Assembly: GCF_965638725.1 (NCBI RefSeq)
Contig: NC_134961.1
Coordinates: 6,354,641 to 6,418,640, forward strand
DNA from: Aptenodytes patagonicus
Taxonomy: Eukaryota; Chordata; Aves; Sphenisciformes; Spheniscidae
Direction: 5' to 3'
Length of the DNA stretch: 64,000 nucleotides
Below, in pieces: positions 13,001 through 25,821 of the stretch. The position numbers and the translations under genes are program-made. A model generated the notes under the pieces. It was not told the origin of the DNA. It ran no database searches and was given only the letters and a program-made list of their open reading frames with translations. How positions within the stretch are numbered: position 1 is the stretch's first letter; the number at the start of each line of letters is the position of its first letter.

Positions 13001-14989
13001 GGGGGCTTCATCTTCCACAAGGCTCCTGGGGTGAAAGGGACCTACAGGAGAGCTAATGTTTCTTAATAAAATGCACCTGGGATTTATGGCAGCTGAGGCA
13101 GTTTTGTCATTTCTGTGTAATACTGTTCACTGAAGGGTTTGGAAAAAAGATTCTGACGGATCCCTGATGACTTATTTCAAAGCATGAAGTACAAAGTGCC
13201 AATTTAGGGAAATAACTGGAAAAATAAATATAAATTAAGTTTTTTCATTTAGATTTCAGCACTTAACCCCCCCACCTTCTTCTCTTCAAAAGAGAACTTT
13301 AAAAGTGTTTTTCAAAGTTTAGTTTCCAAACCACGTATTGCTGGAAAAAAAGGGATTTAAATTCTGTTCCTATAAGAGACACCCCGGCAGGCTGCCTGTA
13401 TGTTGATGAGCAGATCTCAAATATTTGTGCCTTGGATTTGGCTTATTAAACTTCTCTAAACAGGGATGCTTGTCCCAGCCCTTGAAGTTGGAAGAAACTG
13501 GATGCATTCAGAAGGTGGCAGTAGGAATGTCTTCGTACATTAAGCTTTGTAGATATTTTAATTTTTTTCCCGAAAGAACTCGGCGGGTTGAGACTTCTAG
13601 TTCTTTTATGCAATAAATGACTAATTTGAATAATGTATGCAACCCAATAATGTCTTTTATTATTTGAAAGGTTATTCTGCACCTGAAACCAATGTGGCTT
13701 TAATGATTTACCTGCTTATGCCACTGGCATGTTGAATGTGTCCTATTGCTTCAATAATCAGACCACCTCCAACTGTGTGTCTAGGTGTTACGGAGATGCG
13801 CGTAGGTAGTGATACAGGTGGATGGGGGTTTGCTTGCTTCCTGGTAGAAAGTAACTTTTCCAAAATCAGTGCGGGTTGAACACAAACGTGTTCTGGGTGT
13901 GTTTTTTCTGGTGCTGGATTAAGCACTGTCAATAACTCCAGCTGGGCATGACATTTTAAGAGGGCTGGATCATTTTTTTCTTTTTAATTATAGCCAGTGC
14001 AGTGAACTGCAGATGGGGGTGAGCTGAAGCTGTGGTGAAACTGCTCGCTATGTGAGGAATGTTAGACAGCCCTGCGACTGCATCAGCCTCGGTGAATAAT
14101 CCCTGCTCCACCACAGGCACCTCATGAGGTCCTCTGCCAGTGGTACCCTGCATCTGGAGTATGACTTTCTGCAGCTGCAAAATCTAGGTCTGGGTGGGGA
14201 ACGATTCAAAAGTAGGGACAAAGGAGGGGAAAAAAGATTTTGAGCTCTCAAATGTGGTACATGGCTGGGAAAAACAGTCTGCAAATGCCTTCAGTGAGTC
14301 CAGTGCAGCGGAAAGGTTTCTGCTTGTGTGTGTTTGCTCAGGGCTGGCATCTCCCTGTTAGTGCTCTCAGTACTAAGTGGTGTGCTGCAAATAAGCAGTG
14401 TGGCCATTAGGGCTTTTACCATCATCCTAATGGCAACAGCTGATTAGGAAGCTTTTTTAGAAGAGGGGTGGGAAGGAAATGCTGTGCAATGGCCTGACCT
14501 AAGCAGCTGGGATAGCTGACAGCAGGTCAGTGGAGGATCTGCATAAAATGCCCTTGGGAGCATTTTTTAAAGCTATGCAAGTTTCCCACTTTTCAGGGTT
14601 GCAGGCTGTGATGGAAGCTGGAGCAGATGTGATGTTTCAAGGCTTGTAGACCTGTTGTCATCATGCATTTACTTGATAGGCTACTTAAAAGTTCCTATCT
14701 TCATGAAGACTGTGGGATCTCAAAATTTGGTATTTATTTTACAGCAAGGGGTCATCAACTTCTGTCTCCCCATCCTGATACTTGATGATGGCTGTTTACT
14801 GGCCAGGAGTTGGTGTCAGTCTAGTTTCTGGAGTCCTCTGGTGTTCAAGTAACTAAAATTGCCAGCTGAGATGATTACGTGGGTCTGGATGTTCAGTGTA
14901 GTGCTTTTAGCCCTGAACTGTGAAAAAGCGTATGGAGAGAAGATAAACAAAACCAGGGCACTCCAAGCAAGTGTACTCAAAGCAATATC
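10046..14989. other. Intergenic, ORF-poor between 10.7 and 12.46 kb
   Basis: Moderately AT-rich DNA with stops in every frame from 10703 to 12463. Contains the polypurine tract near 11.75 kb. No exon, RNA gene or clear repeat is recognised. Confidence 0.6.
11746..11784 (+). repeat. Polypurine tract (GGAA/GGGA-rich)
   Basis: Thirty-nine consecutive purines made of GGGAAA, GGGGAA and GGAA units. May form triplex DNA or bind ETS factors. No gene is attached. Confidence 0.7.
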
Positions 14990-16143
14990 TTTATTTCAGC
15001 TGTGGATAGGCGAGGTACAGCAGTGAAGCAGTTTGCCTAGCAAGAATTTTTCATGTATCCTTCATACAAATGACTCAGGATGCAAACAAGAGACTGGGGG
15101 AATGGGCAAGGAGGAACTGGGGAAAACAACGTTTCTTGCTGCTGCATGTACCTTTCCACTGTTATATCAATAAATTTTTTAGGAAAAAAGAAAACAAATC
15201 CCCTAAAATATCACTGCTTGCAGTAAAGCACCTTTTTTCTTTCCAGTTTCTTCTCCACTTTCCAGAAATGAGGGTGCTACAAGATGGTAGCTTTCAGACA
15301 TGAGCATGGCCTCAAATTCCAGCTTGGCAATGAGCACTCCGAAATTGGATCCTAAGGCAGGGCCCACCTTTTCCCTTAAAATGAGAAATACACGTTCCCA
15401 GCCGTGCTGGATGTTCTTGTGAGAAGTATTGCTAGCAGTACAGAAGTCTAGCAAAGTTGTAGCACGTGGCTACAGCTGTACTTAAAACTATGTGCCTCTG
15501 AAAAAGCTTTGCCAGATCGATATGCTGTAACTGATCTAATTCTAGCATTATGCTCTCAGAAGGTAATATTACATGAAATAGAACAAAAACATAATTTAGT
15601 GTAAGTGTACTGTGCAAAATATTGTTCTTAACTCTGGTGTGTTCTTGTCCACCTGAGTGGAGCAGACCCGGTGTAGGCGCTGGCGAGCGTGGGCTCTTAC
15701 TAGCAATAGTGCACACTGCAAAGATACCCAAGTGTTGCAGGAGTAATGACATTCCTTAACTAGCACCCAGATAACTGGTATCTGAAGATGACCCTTAGAT
15801 AGAATTAAAATGTCTTCTCTAAAGCAGAGCAAAGAGGTTAAATTTTTGCTACCAACTTGGCAAACTCTTCAGGGATATTACTGGGGATCTATACAGGGCT
15901 GCAGAACTGGGGACTTGTGTGCTGCTTCTCCAGGGCACATAAGGGCTGAAGCCTTCTCAGTACTTGTGTAGCTTGCATCACCTTGAAGCGCAGTCACCTC
16001 CATCCACACAGGTGTCCTTGGCATGGACATACAACCCTGTCAGCAGGCCTGTAATCCTTCCAAGTGGAACTAGACATATGCATTTCTAAGAGGGGAGACA
16101 CTAATGTATCTACCAAAGCTTTGAGCCTAAAGCTGATGAATGG
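14990..16143 (-). other. C1QTNF8: Putative C1QTNF8 3' UTR with poly(A) signal at 14990-14995
   Basis: Going down the minus strand from the TAG stop, the first AATAAA is at 14995-14990 (plus strand TTTATT). It is followed by a T-rich stretch (GGTTTTGTTTATCTTCTC) of the downstream-element type. That gives a 3' UTR of about 1.15 kb. No open coding exon is seen in it on either strand. The limit is inferred from the signal alone. Confidence 0.45.
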
Positions 16144-17687
16144 CTACTCTACGGCTGGCTTGATTAAATGGCCATTAAAGATGATGTAAACATCAGACTC
16201 CTCGCTATAAATGGCATTTTCTCGCTCCCGCTTGAACATCCTCACCCAGACCTCCTCTCCTTCCTGAAGGTCCAGCATCAGGCTCTGGCTCTGCATGATG
16301 CTCCGGTCGCTGGGCTGGGCGTAGAGGATGGCCACCTCTTTCTCATTCTTCATCAAGTGCAGGTAGGTCTCCTTGAAGTTCCAGGTGTGAACGTTGAGGC
16401 TGAAGTAGTAGACTCCTGCCACATAGCAGAAGAACTTCCCCGAGAACATGTTGAAGTGCTTGTAGAGGTTCACGAACTCGGTGTCAAAAGTGACGTGCTG
16501 GAAGTAGTCTGAGCTATGAAGGGGTTTTCTCCGACCCACTGAGAAAGCAGCGTAGAGCTGCTTGCAGGAATGGCCTTGTGGGCCAGGCTGGCCTTTCTGT
16601 CCCTTCCGCCCATTGAGGCCACGTAGCCCTCTTTCTCCTTCCTTCCCAACTGCTCCAGGGTACCCTTTCTCTCCCATTTCACCCTTCTCACCTGCGAGCA
16701 TAAAGGAAAGCTTTGTCAAACACAAGCATGCGAAGCCCAAGCTGCAGACATGTCCTGCTGGAGACAACCAGCAAAGCAGCTGTGCTAAAACACTTTCCCA
16801 GCACAGATATCTGGAAGCATTGGTCAGACACAAGCACCCTCTTAATTCTCAGAAGGATAAAAATGCCAGGTGAAAGCTTGGCTCCACTGAGCTTGCGGTG
16901 CCAACGTTCAATGCCCAGTAGTGGAACTCCATGGCTTGACCAGACTGGCTACACGAGTCCAGTATTCATGAACCCAGCCCCTCCGTGCAGAAGTTTGGGC
17001 AAGAAAAGTTACTGATTTTGCTGAGGTCTGATTTGGGCCCGGGAGAGGTGGTTGGGTTTGTCTGGTCTGCATATCCCTGCTCACAGGACTCCCTGGCACA
17101 TCTCCCATATTACATGCCTAATTTGTGTTTGCCTGCCTTACTGAGACAAAAAATGTGCAATGGAAAAAGTGAGTGTCTTTCCCAGTTTCTAACTCTACCA
17201 TTTAGTAATTCTGTGACAACATTTGCATCTGGTTTTTAGTGTGACCTAACTTGAGCTTCCAGTGATTCTGGTTTTTGGTGGATTATAGCCTTTTGCCAAC
17301 TCTTCCCGCTTGCACACATTTACAGCCTGTGCCATGTCACCCCTTGACCTTCTGGGTAAATAAAGTGGATGAGTTTCTTAGTGTAGGGAGGAGCACAGCT
17401 TGCAAAATTAGGGTGAGCAAGTAAGAAAAAGGATGTTATCACAGTAGTCAGCTTTACCCACCTTTGAGGATGGTGATATCTATAGTGGGCTGGACTTTGG
17501 GTACTGAATAGGCAGGGTCGCTGCTCATCCTTGTGTATCGTGAGGAGATGATGGAGACGGGCTGCTCTGAAGGCCCGCAGCATCGCACGCACGAGAGGCG
17601 CCGCGGCTCCCGTCTCGGCAGACCCTTTTCCAGCACGGCACCGACGTTCGCCGTGGACACCAAAAGCAGGAGAAACACAGCGCTCAT
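16144..17687 (-). CDS. C1QTNF8: C1q/TNF-related protein 8 (CTRP8), complete CDS in two exons
   Basis: Secreted collagen/C1q-domain protein of the CTRP family. Members trimerise through the C1q head and act as extracellular ligands; human CTRP8 has been reported to bind the relaxin receptor RXFP1. The CDS joins 17687-17462 to 16691-16144 on the minus strand, giving 257 residues (human about 252). Residues 1-17 form a hydrophobic signal peptide ([17 protein letters not shown]). A Cys cluster (SCVRCC) follows near residues 32-37, then the family motif [10 protein letters not shown] short collagen stretch of 14 Gly-X-Y triplets spans about 76-117. The globular C1q domain (about 118-257) includes [46 protein letters not shown] and [15 protein letters not shown]. 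The C-terminal HLIKPAVE and CVRCC favour CTRP8 over its close relatives CTRP1 and CTRP6. The start ATG has A at -3. No frameshift or internal stop is seen. The paralogue assignment rests on remembered family sequences, not on an alignment. Confidence 0.88.
16692..17461 (-). other. C1QTNF8: C1QTNF8 phase-1 intron
   Basis: This 770-base intron splits a Gly codon at the start of the collagen repeat. On the minus strand the donor reads AAAG|GTGGGTAAA and the acceptor CTTTATGCTCGCAG|GTGAGAAG. Joining the two restores an uninterrupted ILK-Gly-Glu-Lys-Gly run, which confirms both splice sites. I see no repeat or other gene inside the intron. Confidence 0.85.
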
Positions 17688-17708
17688 CTTCAGCGGAGCC
17701 AGCTGGAC
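17688..17708 (-). other. C1QTNF8: Probable 5' UTR part of the first C1QTNF8 coding exon and its splice acceptor
   Basis: On the minus strand, 20 bases before the ATG, the sequence reads TTTCTGTTCCTTTGCTCAG. This is a strong pyrimidine tract plus AG, with the AG ending at 17708. It implies that the first coding exon begins at 17707 and that a separate non-coding first exon and promoter lie upstream, at higher coordinates. I could not locate that exon. The alternative is that transcription simply starts close to the ATG and the acceptor is unused. Confidence 0.5.
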
Positions 17709-20700
17709 TGAGCAAAGGAACAGAAATCATTAATATGGCGATTCAAATCAGAGCTTCTGATGGGCCATCTGTTAATGTTACTGCAAGGTGCATTTCTTCT
17801 GATTAATTATTAGCTTATCTTCTAGTGGCACCAGGAGACTCCAGGTAGGAAGGGTGCCCCATTGCGTACTGTTTACAAGCAATGGAAAAGGCAATCCCTG
17901 TCTCTCATTACCTACAGTTGAAATATCTGACAGGAGACACCAGGTAAACGAAAGGGGAAAAAAAAAAAACCCACAAAACCCGCTGAGATCGGAAGCGAAG
18001 TCTGAGATGCTTAAAGTTGTCATAGCAAGCTCTGCTCAAGGCACACTCGCTGCCTGGCTGCTGTTGGAACAGCCCTTGCAAAAGATGCTGGGTAAAAGAT
18101 TCCAAGTGTTGCTCTGTTGGTTACGGTTTCTTGCATTGCCATTCTGAAAAATTCACAATCAGATGCAGAAAGTGAAACTTTATTTAAATATAGACCCTAA
18201 ACCTGATTTTGTTTTTTGAGGAAAAACCTGAAGGGAAGTGAAACTAAAAGAAATCAAAAGCATTTGGCTCTTTAGATAGTGTCTCTTAGCCTCTTGCTGG
18301 TAGCCTCTTTCCAAGGTGACCTAGCCAAGCAGTTTGTGGCTTTGACCATACCCATGTGCTGTTCCCAGCAGAATTTCTGTGTGCGCTTTCCATTTCTATT
18401 TTCCCATGTGCAGAACGGAAAGCCAAATAGCTGCAACGGACAGACTGGACTGGGATTTGCTCTGCACTAACACTAGTTTTTGAGATCGTCTATGGCATTT
18501 TCATTGCTACTGGCAAGCTCCAAAGGCCCTGATTACTGGCTGAAATGAACAGAGGGAAAATGTTTCAGGTGGTGCAAAGGAGGTGAGTTTTCTCCAGCTC
18601 CCCATCAGCCTCCTTCCTAGGGAGGGATTGGAGCCAGGGACAGGCAACTGCCTCCTCATACCGTGTATCATTAGTGTCATTCTACTGATTGCAGCGGTGT
18701 TTCATACAAGACAGATTTTGGACCGATGCCTTTTCGGACCTTATCCAAAGTCCAATTAGCTGGATGGACTCTTGTTGACCTCAGGCTGGGAACGGTTTTT
18801 ACAGCCTCTCTTCTACCAGCTTTAATTCCTGGAGTCGTGGGGGAAGGTAGATGTCCTGGCTTTCAGAAATAGCTCAATGAGCACTCAGGTCCCATCTGCA
18901 GCGTGAAGGAGGGAATCTTGCTTTGGAGCTCTACAAAGACTTCACTGGGGGCAAAATGGACCAGTTGAGAAAAAATGGGGGGGGAAAAAAAAGTGCCAGT
19001 CCAGGGCAAGGTACTTGGATTGTACCAGCGCTCTTGGGAGATGCTTTTCTTCTAGTTCTTACCTGCCCCAAAAGAACTGTCATTCACACCTTTTATTACC
19101 TGGTGCAATCCAGCTCCCTGGAAACCCGATGAATACTTATTAGCAGCAACATAATAACTTTCCTTCTGACAGCAGTGGAAGTTCTTTCATCAAATCTGTC
19201 ATAACTTGAAACGATCTTTCTATTCATAATTGTATCTCATTCTAGGTACAAGTCTGAGGAGGGATTAATACTCCTTTTAGATCAGTGTTCAGGGCCTGAA
19301 TTTCATTTTCATTAAGTCCTTTTTAATTTTCATTCACTTCTTAAGCCATCTTTGTGCTGCCAAACAGGAACAGAAATGCAAGTCTAAATGGACAGCAGGT
19401 CATAAACAACCAGCCTGTACGTGACCAGAACAGAAAGTTTGCACTGTAGAGAGCATTTGGGGTCCGCGTAATGTTTCTGGGGTCTCCTCTGCAGTGACTG
19501 AAGTTTGTGCATATACATAACGGCCTAAAGAAGACCCCATGTTCATTCAGAGTCCCAGGCAATCAGGGCCAATATGTCCTCTTTGGGACTAAAAGTTATT
19601 TAGCCCTTCTCAGGAGCGTGGGTAGTCAATAACCTGGGGATAAAGCATAAGGCATTTGATACATTATCAGAACATTAAAACTGGAGGACATGATTGCCTA
19701 TAATACCTTCATGAAGGAGAAAGAGCACCATTAATAGGGGTATTATAATGGGCGGAAAGGAAAGGATTCATAAATATGAAGAAATTACTTTACATTTTTA
19801 TAGGCCATTATTCTCCCTAGGATGAATGGCTTTCTTATTTTTAGAAGTAACTTAAGGAAAAAAAAGAGTCTGGGTGAAAAATCAGTGTTCAGGTTGTGCA
19901 CATCTTACATTACTGTAATCCAAGCACCCGTTGAAGAAATCGTGGCCACTTGCATGATTCATGAAGAACAATTACTCAAGTTATTGGCTAGAAATTGCAT
20001 TTGGAGAAAAAATGAAGCAAACGATGCAACAATCCAGCCAATTCAGGATATCCTAGAGCTGACACCTCCGCACCACATTTTCCTTCAAAAAGTTAGTGAA
20101 GTTAGTTCACTAAAGTGGCAGAAACACGTATTTGGTTGCAATATCCGTGGTTAGGTGAAACCTTCATGATGTGTGTGAATAAACAGAATTTCAGATTTGC
20201 AATCTGCTCATAACAGACAAGAAAGGACAGGAGAAGTAAAATAGGAAAGAGGCGGAGAGAAAGGAGTCCGAGAGGACTGCAAGAAAAGGACAACGAATTC
20301 AGCAGTATGGGGTTATGTTTGGAAGATAGCAGGCACAAAACCGGAGATCAGGTGAAGGAAAAACCCCAAACCAGAGAAATCAAATGTGCAACAGGAAAGG
20401 AAACAAACCTGGTAAGGATTTCCTTATAATAAGATCGTGTCAATCTGGAGAAAAGAATGATTTGTACCAAACTTCAGAGGAGAAGCAAATATAACTCTCG
20501 TGGTGGGGGGGAAGTCAAATCTGACACCTAAAAAAAAAAAAAAAGATACAAAAAGGATGAAGCTCAGAATTTAAGGCCTGTGAGGTAAAGTGAGAGGTTG
20601 TTTTTAGCCATTTGTTTTTTCCCTTAAAGATAATTTTTGTGACCTTATTTTGTCAAATGTGACGATGACGGATTTGACTTCAGCTGCGCAGGTTTATCTT

Positions 20701-23700
20701 CTTGAGAAGACAGCAAACAACAGACTTGGCTTTGCTCTGCTACGGCCATGACTCACCAGAGCACAGGCTGGGAGGCTGCCTCTCCCACACATCATTCAGA
20801 TCCCCGCATGGGAGGGACATCCATCCTCCTTCCCACCGCGATCCGACACGCTCGTTAGTGCCTGAAATGATGCATTAGTACCGCACCGAATGCCCTGAGG
20901 CTGCAAAACTGAGTACATTCCTCCTTGGTCATCCTTCACGACACCACTCTAGAGATGGACAGGAGCATCCTGAAAGCAACAGATTAAAACTGGAAGTATA
21001 AATTATTGTCTTTGTCTTCTGTACGGGGAACCTGCAAATCGTAACCTGGTTCGATTCAGAAATCGTGTTTTTCCTATTGGGTAGAAGAACCCAGAGATGA
21101 TGACAGATGCGCAGACATCCTAACGGCTGGGAGGAAAACTGGTCTCACATCTTTGGAAACTTTGAAGTCCATAAATGTTTCACCTGAGGACAAGAAGATT
21201 GTCTCAGCCCTCCCCCTCTCAAAACCATTTTTTTCAGTTCAGCTTCTTTGGCTCTGCTTTTAGCTTGGGTTCATTTTGAAACAGTTGACTGACAATTGAT
21301 GAGTTTGAAACATTTCAGTTGAAAAGCTTGCGGTGATGTGTAGAAAAACGTAAATTGTTTTGATGCTTCTGACACTTCTTGCAAAATGCTCGCAAAGCAG
21401 AAAGCTGACCACGAGGCTGGGCGCAAGACCTGTTCTGTTGCGATAGGTAATTTTGAAATAAATGACTTGTTCTTCCCGTAAGGCTTTCAAACCTCCCCAC
21501 TCCAAAGCCATGAAACACAGCACAGCCCCCGGCCTCTGCAAGTGGAACCAGGATGAAACCCAACAACCAAGTGTGAATTTAATCTGATGCTAAGGAAGAA
21601 ATTCTGCATGTGCTAAATGGGCAGATCTATCTTCTGGGCAATATTTTGGCAAACAAAACTAAAATTTGTGAATGGTGAAATGAGACATCTGAACCTGATG
21701 AAAAGGCAGTTAATTTCAGTGAATTTTGGTGATGAGGATGGCTGGCGGTTGTTTGTGTCCGTTATAACATTAGAATATGTTATTGTTGGAGAGCCGTTTA
21801 AATGTAATGAAAGGTTTCTTTGACTGAAACCACCCTTTAGCTAAGATTTAAAGAGACTATTCACTTTTTCTGTCCCTTTTTTTCCCCTCTGAATTTCTGA
21901 GTAGGAAGACAATATTAAAATATTACCAAAAGGGATTGTTTGTGCGGGTATTTCTGCCTGGCCCAAAACAAGAAGAAAAAGCAAGCGAAAATGCCAATCT
22001 CCTTGCATTGAACTCAAACACTCCCGTTGTTCAGGCCCGTTTGAAAGGGTGTGTCTGTCTTTCTAACCAGAGCTGGCAATATGAACCCTTTAATGGGTGC
22101 TGCACCGGCAGAGCCCAGGCACGGTGCTGGTGAGGGTGCTATGCCCAAACCAGGGACACTGTTGTCTACCACGCTCAATCCAAGGCAAAACAGATGATTA
22201 AATAATGTATTTTTGCTCTTTACTGACCTTGGAAGTACCCTGACTTAAAATATAATCCATCAAGCTTTTTATTTACACCTTTTTTACCTGCTATGGACAA
22301 CCTGCATCAAAAGTGCTGGTTTTCCAGTGACACCTGGCCTTCCCAGTGTCTGCCGGCAAAAAAAGCCAAATTCTTCCCATGCAGGGGTTTAGAGATGCCA
22401 CAAACCTTTGCTAGGGAAGGGCAGAAACCATTAGTTCCAGTTCAGGGAGTTAAATGATGTGATTCTTTCTTCTTGTGTGCAACTTCTTATTTAAATATAT
22501 TTTCTTGACACTATTACAGCTGGAGAGAGCACCTTGATTGATTTTTTTGGTTCATGATTGAGTTTAATTTTGTAGCTCAAGGTAGACAGCTTATGTATGA
22601 GGCACATTTGCTCATGCAAAGCTTTTTAATGATTCTGTGCACCTGAAGAATTTTAACACTGATGTAAAGTAACACATCTGGGCAATAGAAATGATAAGAA
22701 ATCCCCGTAATAGCTGCAAAAATAGCTTGCTTGCTTGCTCTGCACACAGAGAAAATAAAGCAAGAATGCAAAGCAAGTCAGCCTGGAGGATGGACCAAAA
22801 GGTTTTCCCTGTGGTTAGCAACATGGAGTTTGCAACCTGAACTCTAATCTTGGCCAAACCTCGTCTGGTCCGTTGGCACTGCAAGCAGCCCCTGTGGGAT
22901 GTACAGGTCATGTCAAAGGTATAGATCTACATTAATCTAGCCCAGCCCGTGTTTTCACTGGGTACAGTGCAAGTACGTCCTTACCTTGCAGGGATGCTCA
23001 AAGAATAAATCACACTGATAACTGTGCTGAGCTCACACGCTGCGATATTGAGAGTTCACGAGGCAGAAATTGCTCTTGGGTCCCTGAGCCATGCTTTAAA
23101 TATCTGCTAATGTTTTCCTTCCTGTCGTTCCTAGGGCTTCATTCAGAAAAGCAATCTATGACTATCTTCGCTTTAAATTCACGGCGCGCAGGACGACGCC
23201 AGACGCTGCCCATTTTAATTAGTGACAAATCTTGACTGAAAACCCAAGAGGGCAGTTAAGACTAAAACTTTTCTTGCGCTGCAGAGATGGAAAACACATG
23301 GATGTGTCAGCCTCGAACCTCGGCATCGTTCCAGAAAATATTCCAGTTCTGCTTTTTTACCTTTTGTCTTCTTTCAAGCCTCGACCTCCTCACTGCTCCA
23401 GACCTTTCATCGCCAGCAGCAGGAAACGAAGCATTGGTAGGGCCGGGTTTGTCTGGACACTGGACTTCCTCTTGGAAATTATTTGTTCGGGATTTTTTTT
23501 TAATTTCCTTCCCCAGGAGGATCTAAAATTTCTTCTTGAGCAACTTATTGTAGAAAAGCCCAAAACAGTGAAGGAGCTTGTGCGTTTTCCAAGGCAAAGC
23601 TGCGACAGCTCAGCAGTTCCTCTGCCCGCGATGCCAGAACCGAGCGTGGGGCAGCTCCTCTCCGACACGATGCTGCAGAGATGCTTCACTCGAGCTGAGC

Positions 23701-24780
23701 ATCAGGAGCCCGTCCGCAGCCATGAAGTGACTTGAGGGCTCGCAGACAAGAATATTTGGATCCCCAAAAGCAACGTGGTTTAAAAATTTCCGCTGTCTGT
23801 AGTGCTTTGCCAATGTTAACCGACGTTAACGCCCTCTTGTCCACGGTGTTTATACAACACGCTGGCGCGAAGCAGAAGAGGGGTTGGGAGTGCTGCTAGA
23901 GACAGCCGGGTCGGTTTGAGCCCTGTGAGTTGTGAGCAGGGTGGGAACAGAGGCAAAGCCAGGATCCGGCCATGGAGAGGTCCAGGGATGTTAGCTGCAT
24001 CCGTATTTGTAATGGCCTGGGTGAACATTTGGTCAGTGAGTTTGTAGCTCCGTTTCCGATTATCTGGTTTGTTTTTTATTTTCTGGTGCTTTTTTAGCAT
24101 GTGCCTATTTCCAATGTGGGTGAATTGCCCTAATTCCTGTGTCCCGGGAGGAGCTGTGAAACACCTTCACCCCCACTAGTGCGTGTCCCTGCGCAGCAGC
24201 GGCTCGTGCAGTCACCACGTGTTCTCTCCAGCTGCGATTTCACCTATCAGGCATGGGAAGAGATGAGGATCCCAAGCAAACATCCCTTCCTATTACCCGC
24301 GCACGCTTAGACCTGGTGGACTGTATGGATTTAACACAGCCCCCTGCAGGCGCTATGGGAGGAGCGGCTGTGCCTGTATGGAAACGGTCCTGGGCGCCTG
24401 CATCTTCGCATGGTACTGCCTTTCCTGGTCTGCGGCAGGGGCTGTTATCACACTTGTCTCAGCGCAGACAGCGAGCAAAAGGATGTTTGCTGGTTCCTAA
24501 AGAAAGAACTCTTCCCTCTCTCCTTCTCCTCTTCCCTGCCTGCACCTCCAACGCCAGGAACATGCCTGCAATGTCCTGGAAATGGCCCTGCTCTGGGCTA
24601 GGCGGCTCCTTGAAAGCGGTCCCATCTCCATAGCAAACCCAGACGGTGATTCAGCCCGGAGCTGCCGAGGCAGAGGGCAAGTTACAGTAAGTCATTCCCA
24701 GGGCAGCTTCTCCAATAGAGCAAATCACCCTGATGAAGTGGACGGCACCCAACTCTCCTTCGCCTTTCCAGTGGAAAGGC
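17709..24780. other. Upstream flank of C1QTNF8, no exon recognised
   Basis: The promoter and any non-coding first exon of C1QTNF8 should lie here or further right, but I cannot place them. The 167-codon open frame at 23232-23735 starts at TTG and resembles nothing known. An A15 run lies at 20530. Confidence 0.5.
20530..20544. repeat. A15 homopolymer
   Basis: Fifteen A between ACCT and GATAC. No target duplication or retrogene is evident around it. Confidence 0.8.
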
Positions 24781-25170
24781 AGTTTTCCCGTGACTTGCCA
24801 CCGCTGACTCAGCCGCTCCGGGAACTCGGCTTTCTGTGTGCTGAAACAAAGCAGGCAGAGGTGTCCCTGCCGCGGGTCCTGCGCGGTGCTGTACCGGCTG
24901 GGCGGGTGGGAGCACTGGGACTCGGGTGCTGACAGCAGCAGGACCGTCCCGGCACGGCACCACTGCTCGCAAACCCCTGCTCGTGGTTCAGGAGCGAGCA
25001 GCACATTTCAAACGGCTGCAGTTCCCGGGCGAGGCTGGAGAAGCAAAGTCCCCTGAAAGTTTCCACGTCTGCGGAGGATGCCAGGAAACGGCTTTTCCTG
25101 CCCCGGGCTCCCGTGGCGGCGGGGGAGCCTGCATCAGATCAGGCACCGTCCCCGTCCCACTGCTCAGCCA
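24781..25170. promoter_or_regulatory. CpG-rich block
   Basis: About 28 CpG in roughly 390 bases at about 62% GC, meeting usual island criteria by hand count. Clusters such as GCCGCGGGTCCTGCGCGG and CCGTGGCGGCGGGGG stand out. Overlapping open frames on both strands are what GC-rich DNA gives by chance; none resembles a known protein. It lies about 7 kb upstream of C1QTNF8 in that gene's sense, so a distal promoter is conceivable but unproven. Confidence 0.4.
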
Positions 25171-25804
25171 CGGCTAAGAGCAAAATCAGACCATAGGGAA
25201 GCATCATTCTGGAGTGCTAAGGGTGGTTAATGAAACAAGGAGTGTTAGTAGGAACAAATTAAAGCCAGCGCAGCAACAACCTGGCCTCGCACTTATTTCG
25301 CCTGCTGCAGCGAAGCAGAGAAAGCGAGACGAAGCAGCGCAGGCAGAGACCACCTCTTTTTATGACTCACCCAAGCAACCTGCTTCTGCAGGGTGGGAAC
25401 AATTTGTTCCCTCTAGCAATAGTATTTTTTTTCCCCAACTTACTCAGATCCGTTTAACTTACCTTGTGACTCAGAACCCCGTCTTTTACTTTCCTTGCTG
25501 TTGCTTAGCAGGATGCATAATATGAAAGCTGCCGTTCATTCAGGTTTTTTAGTTCTTGGTGGCTGCTGCAGCTTCCTAGCTGGAGTCCAAATGAAACACT
25601 GGAAGTCAATCCGGCTCCTTATGAAACCCAGCAGCTAGGTTGTTTGCAAAAGCAGGGTTTTTTCTTGTTTCTTTGCTTGCATCAACTCGTGCTGGGTTCC
25701 TGTGCTTTTGTCCTGCTATAGTTTCCTCAAGACTCGCAGCCAGTCTGTCGGGTTGCACGGTGCCTCTCACAATGATGGAAATGAAGACCAAAAAATTTGT
25801 GAAT

Positions 25805-25821
25805 AAAAAAAAAAAAAAAAA
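25805..25821. repeat. A17 homopolymer
   Basis: Seventeen A after GAAT. I see no retroposed gene body upstream of it, so it is not evidence of a processed pseudogene. Confidence 0.85.

Noticed and set aside
16168-16512. 114-codon frame on the plus strand across the C1q exon
   Set aside because: An antisense shadow of the C1QTNF8 exon.
23232-23735. 167-codon open frame on the plus strand
   Set aside because: The start is TTG, no known domain is seen, and there is no promoter or splice context.
25805-25821. A17 run as the tail of a processed pseudogene
   Set aside because: No coding remnant or target duplication is seen upstream.
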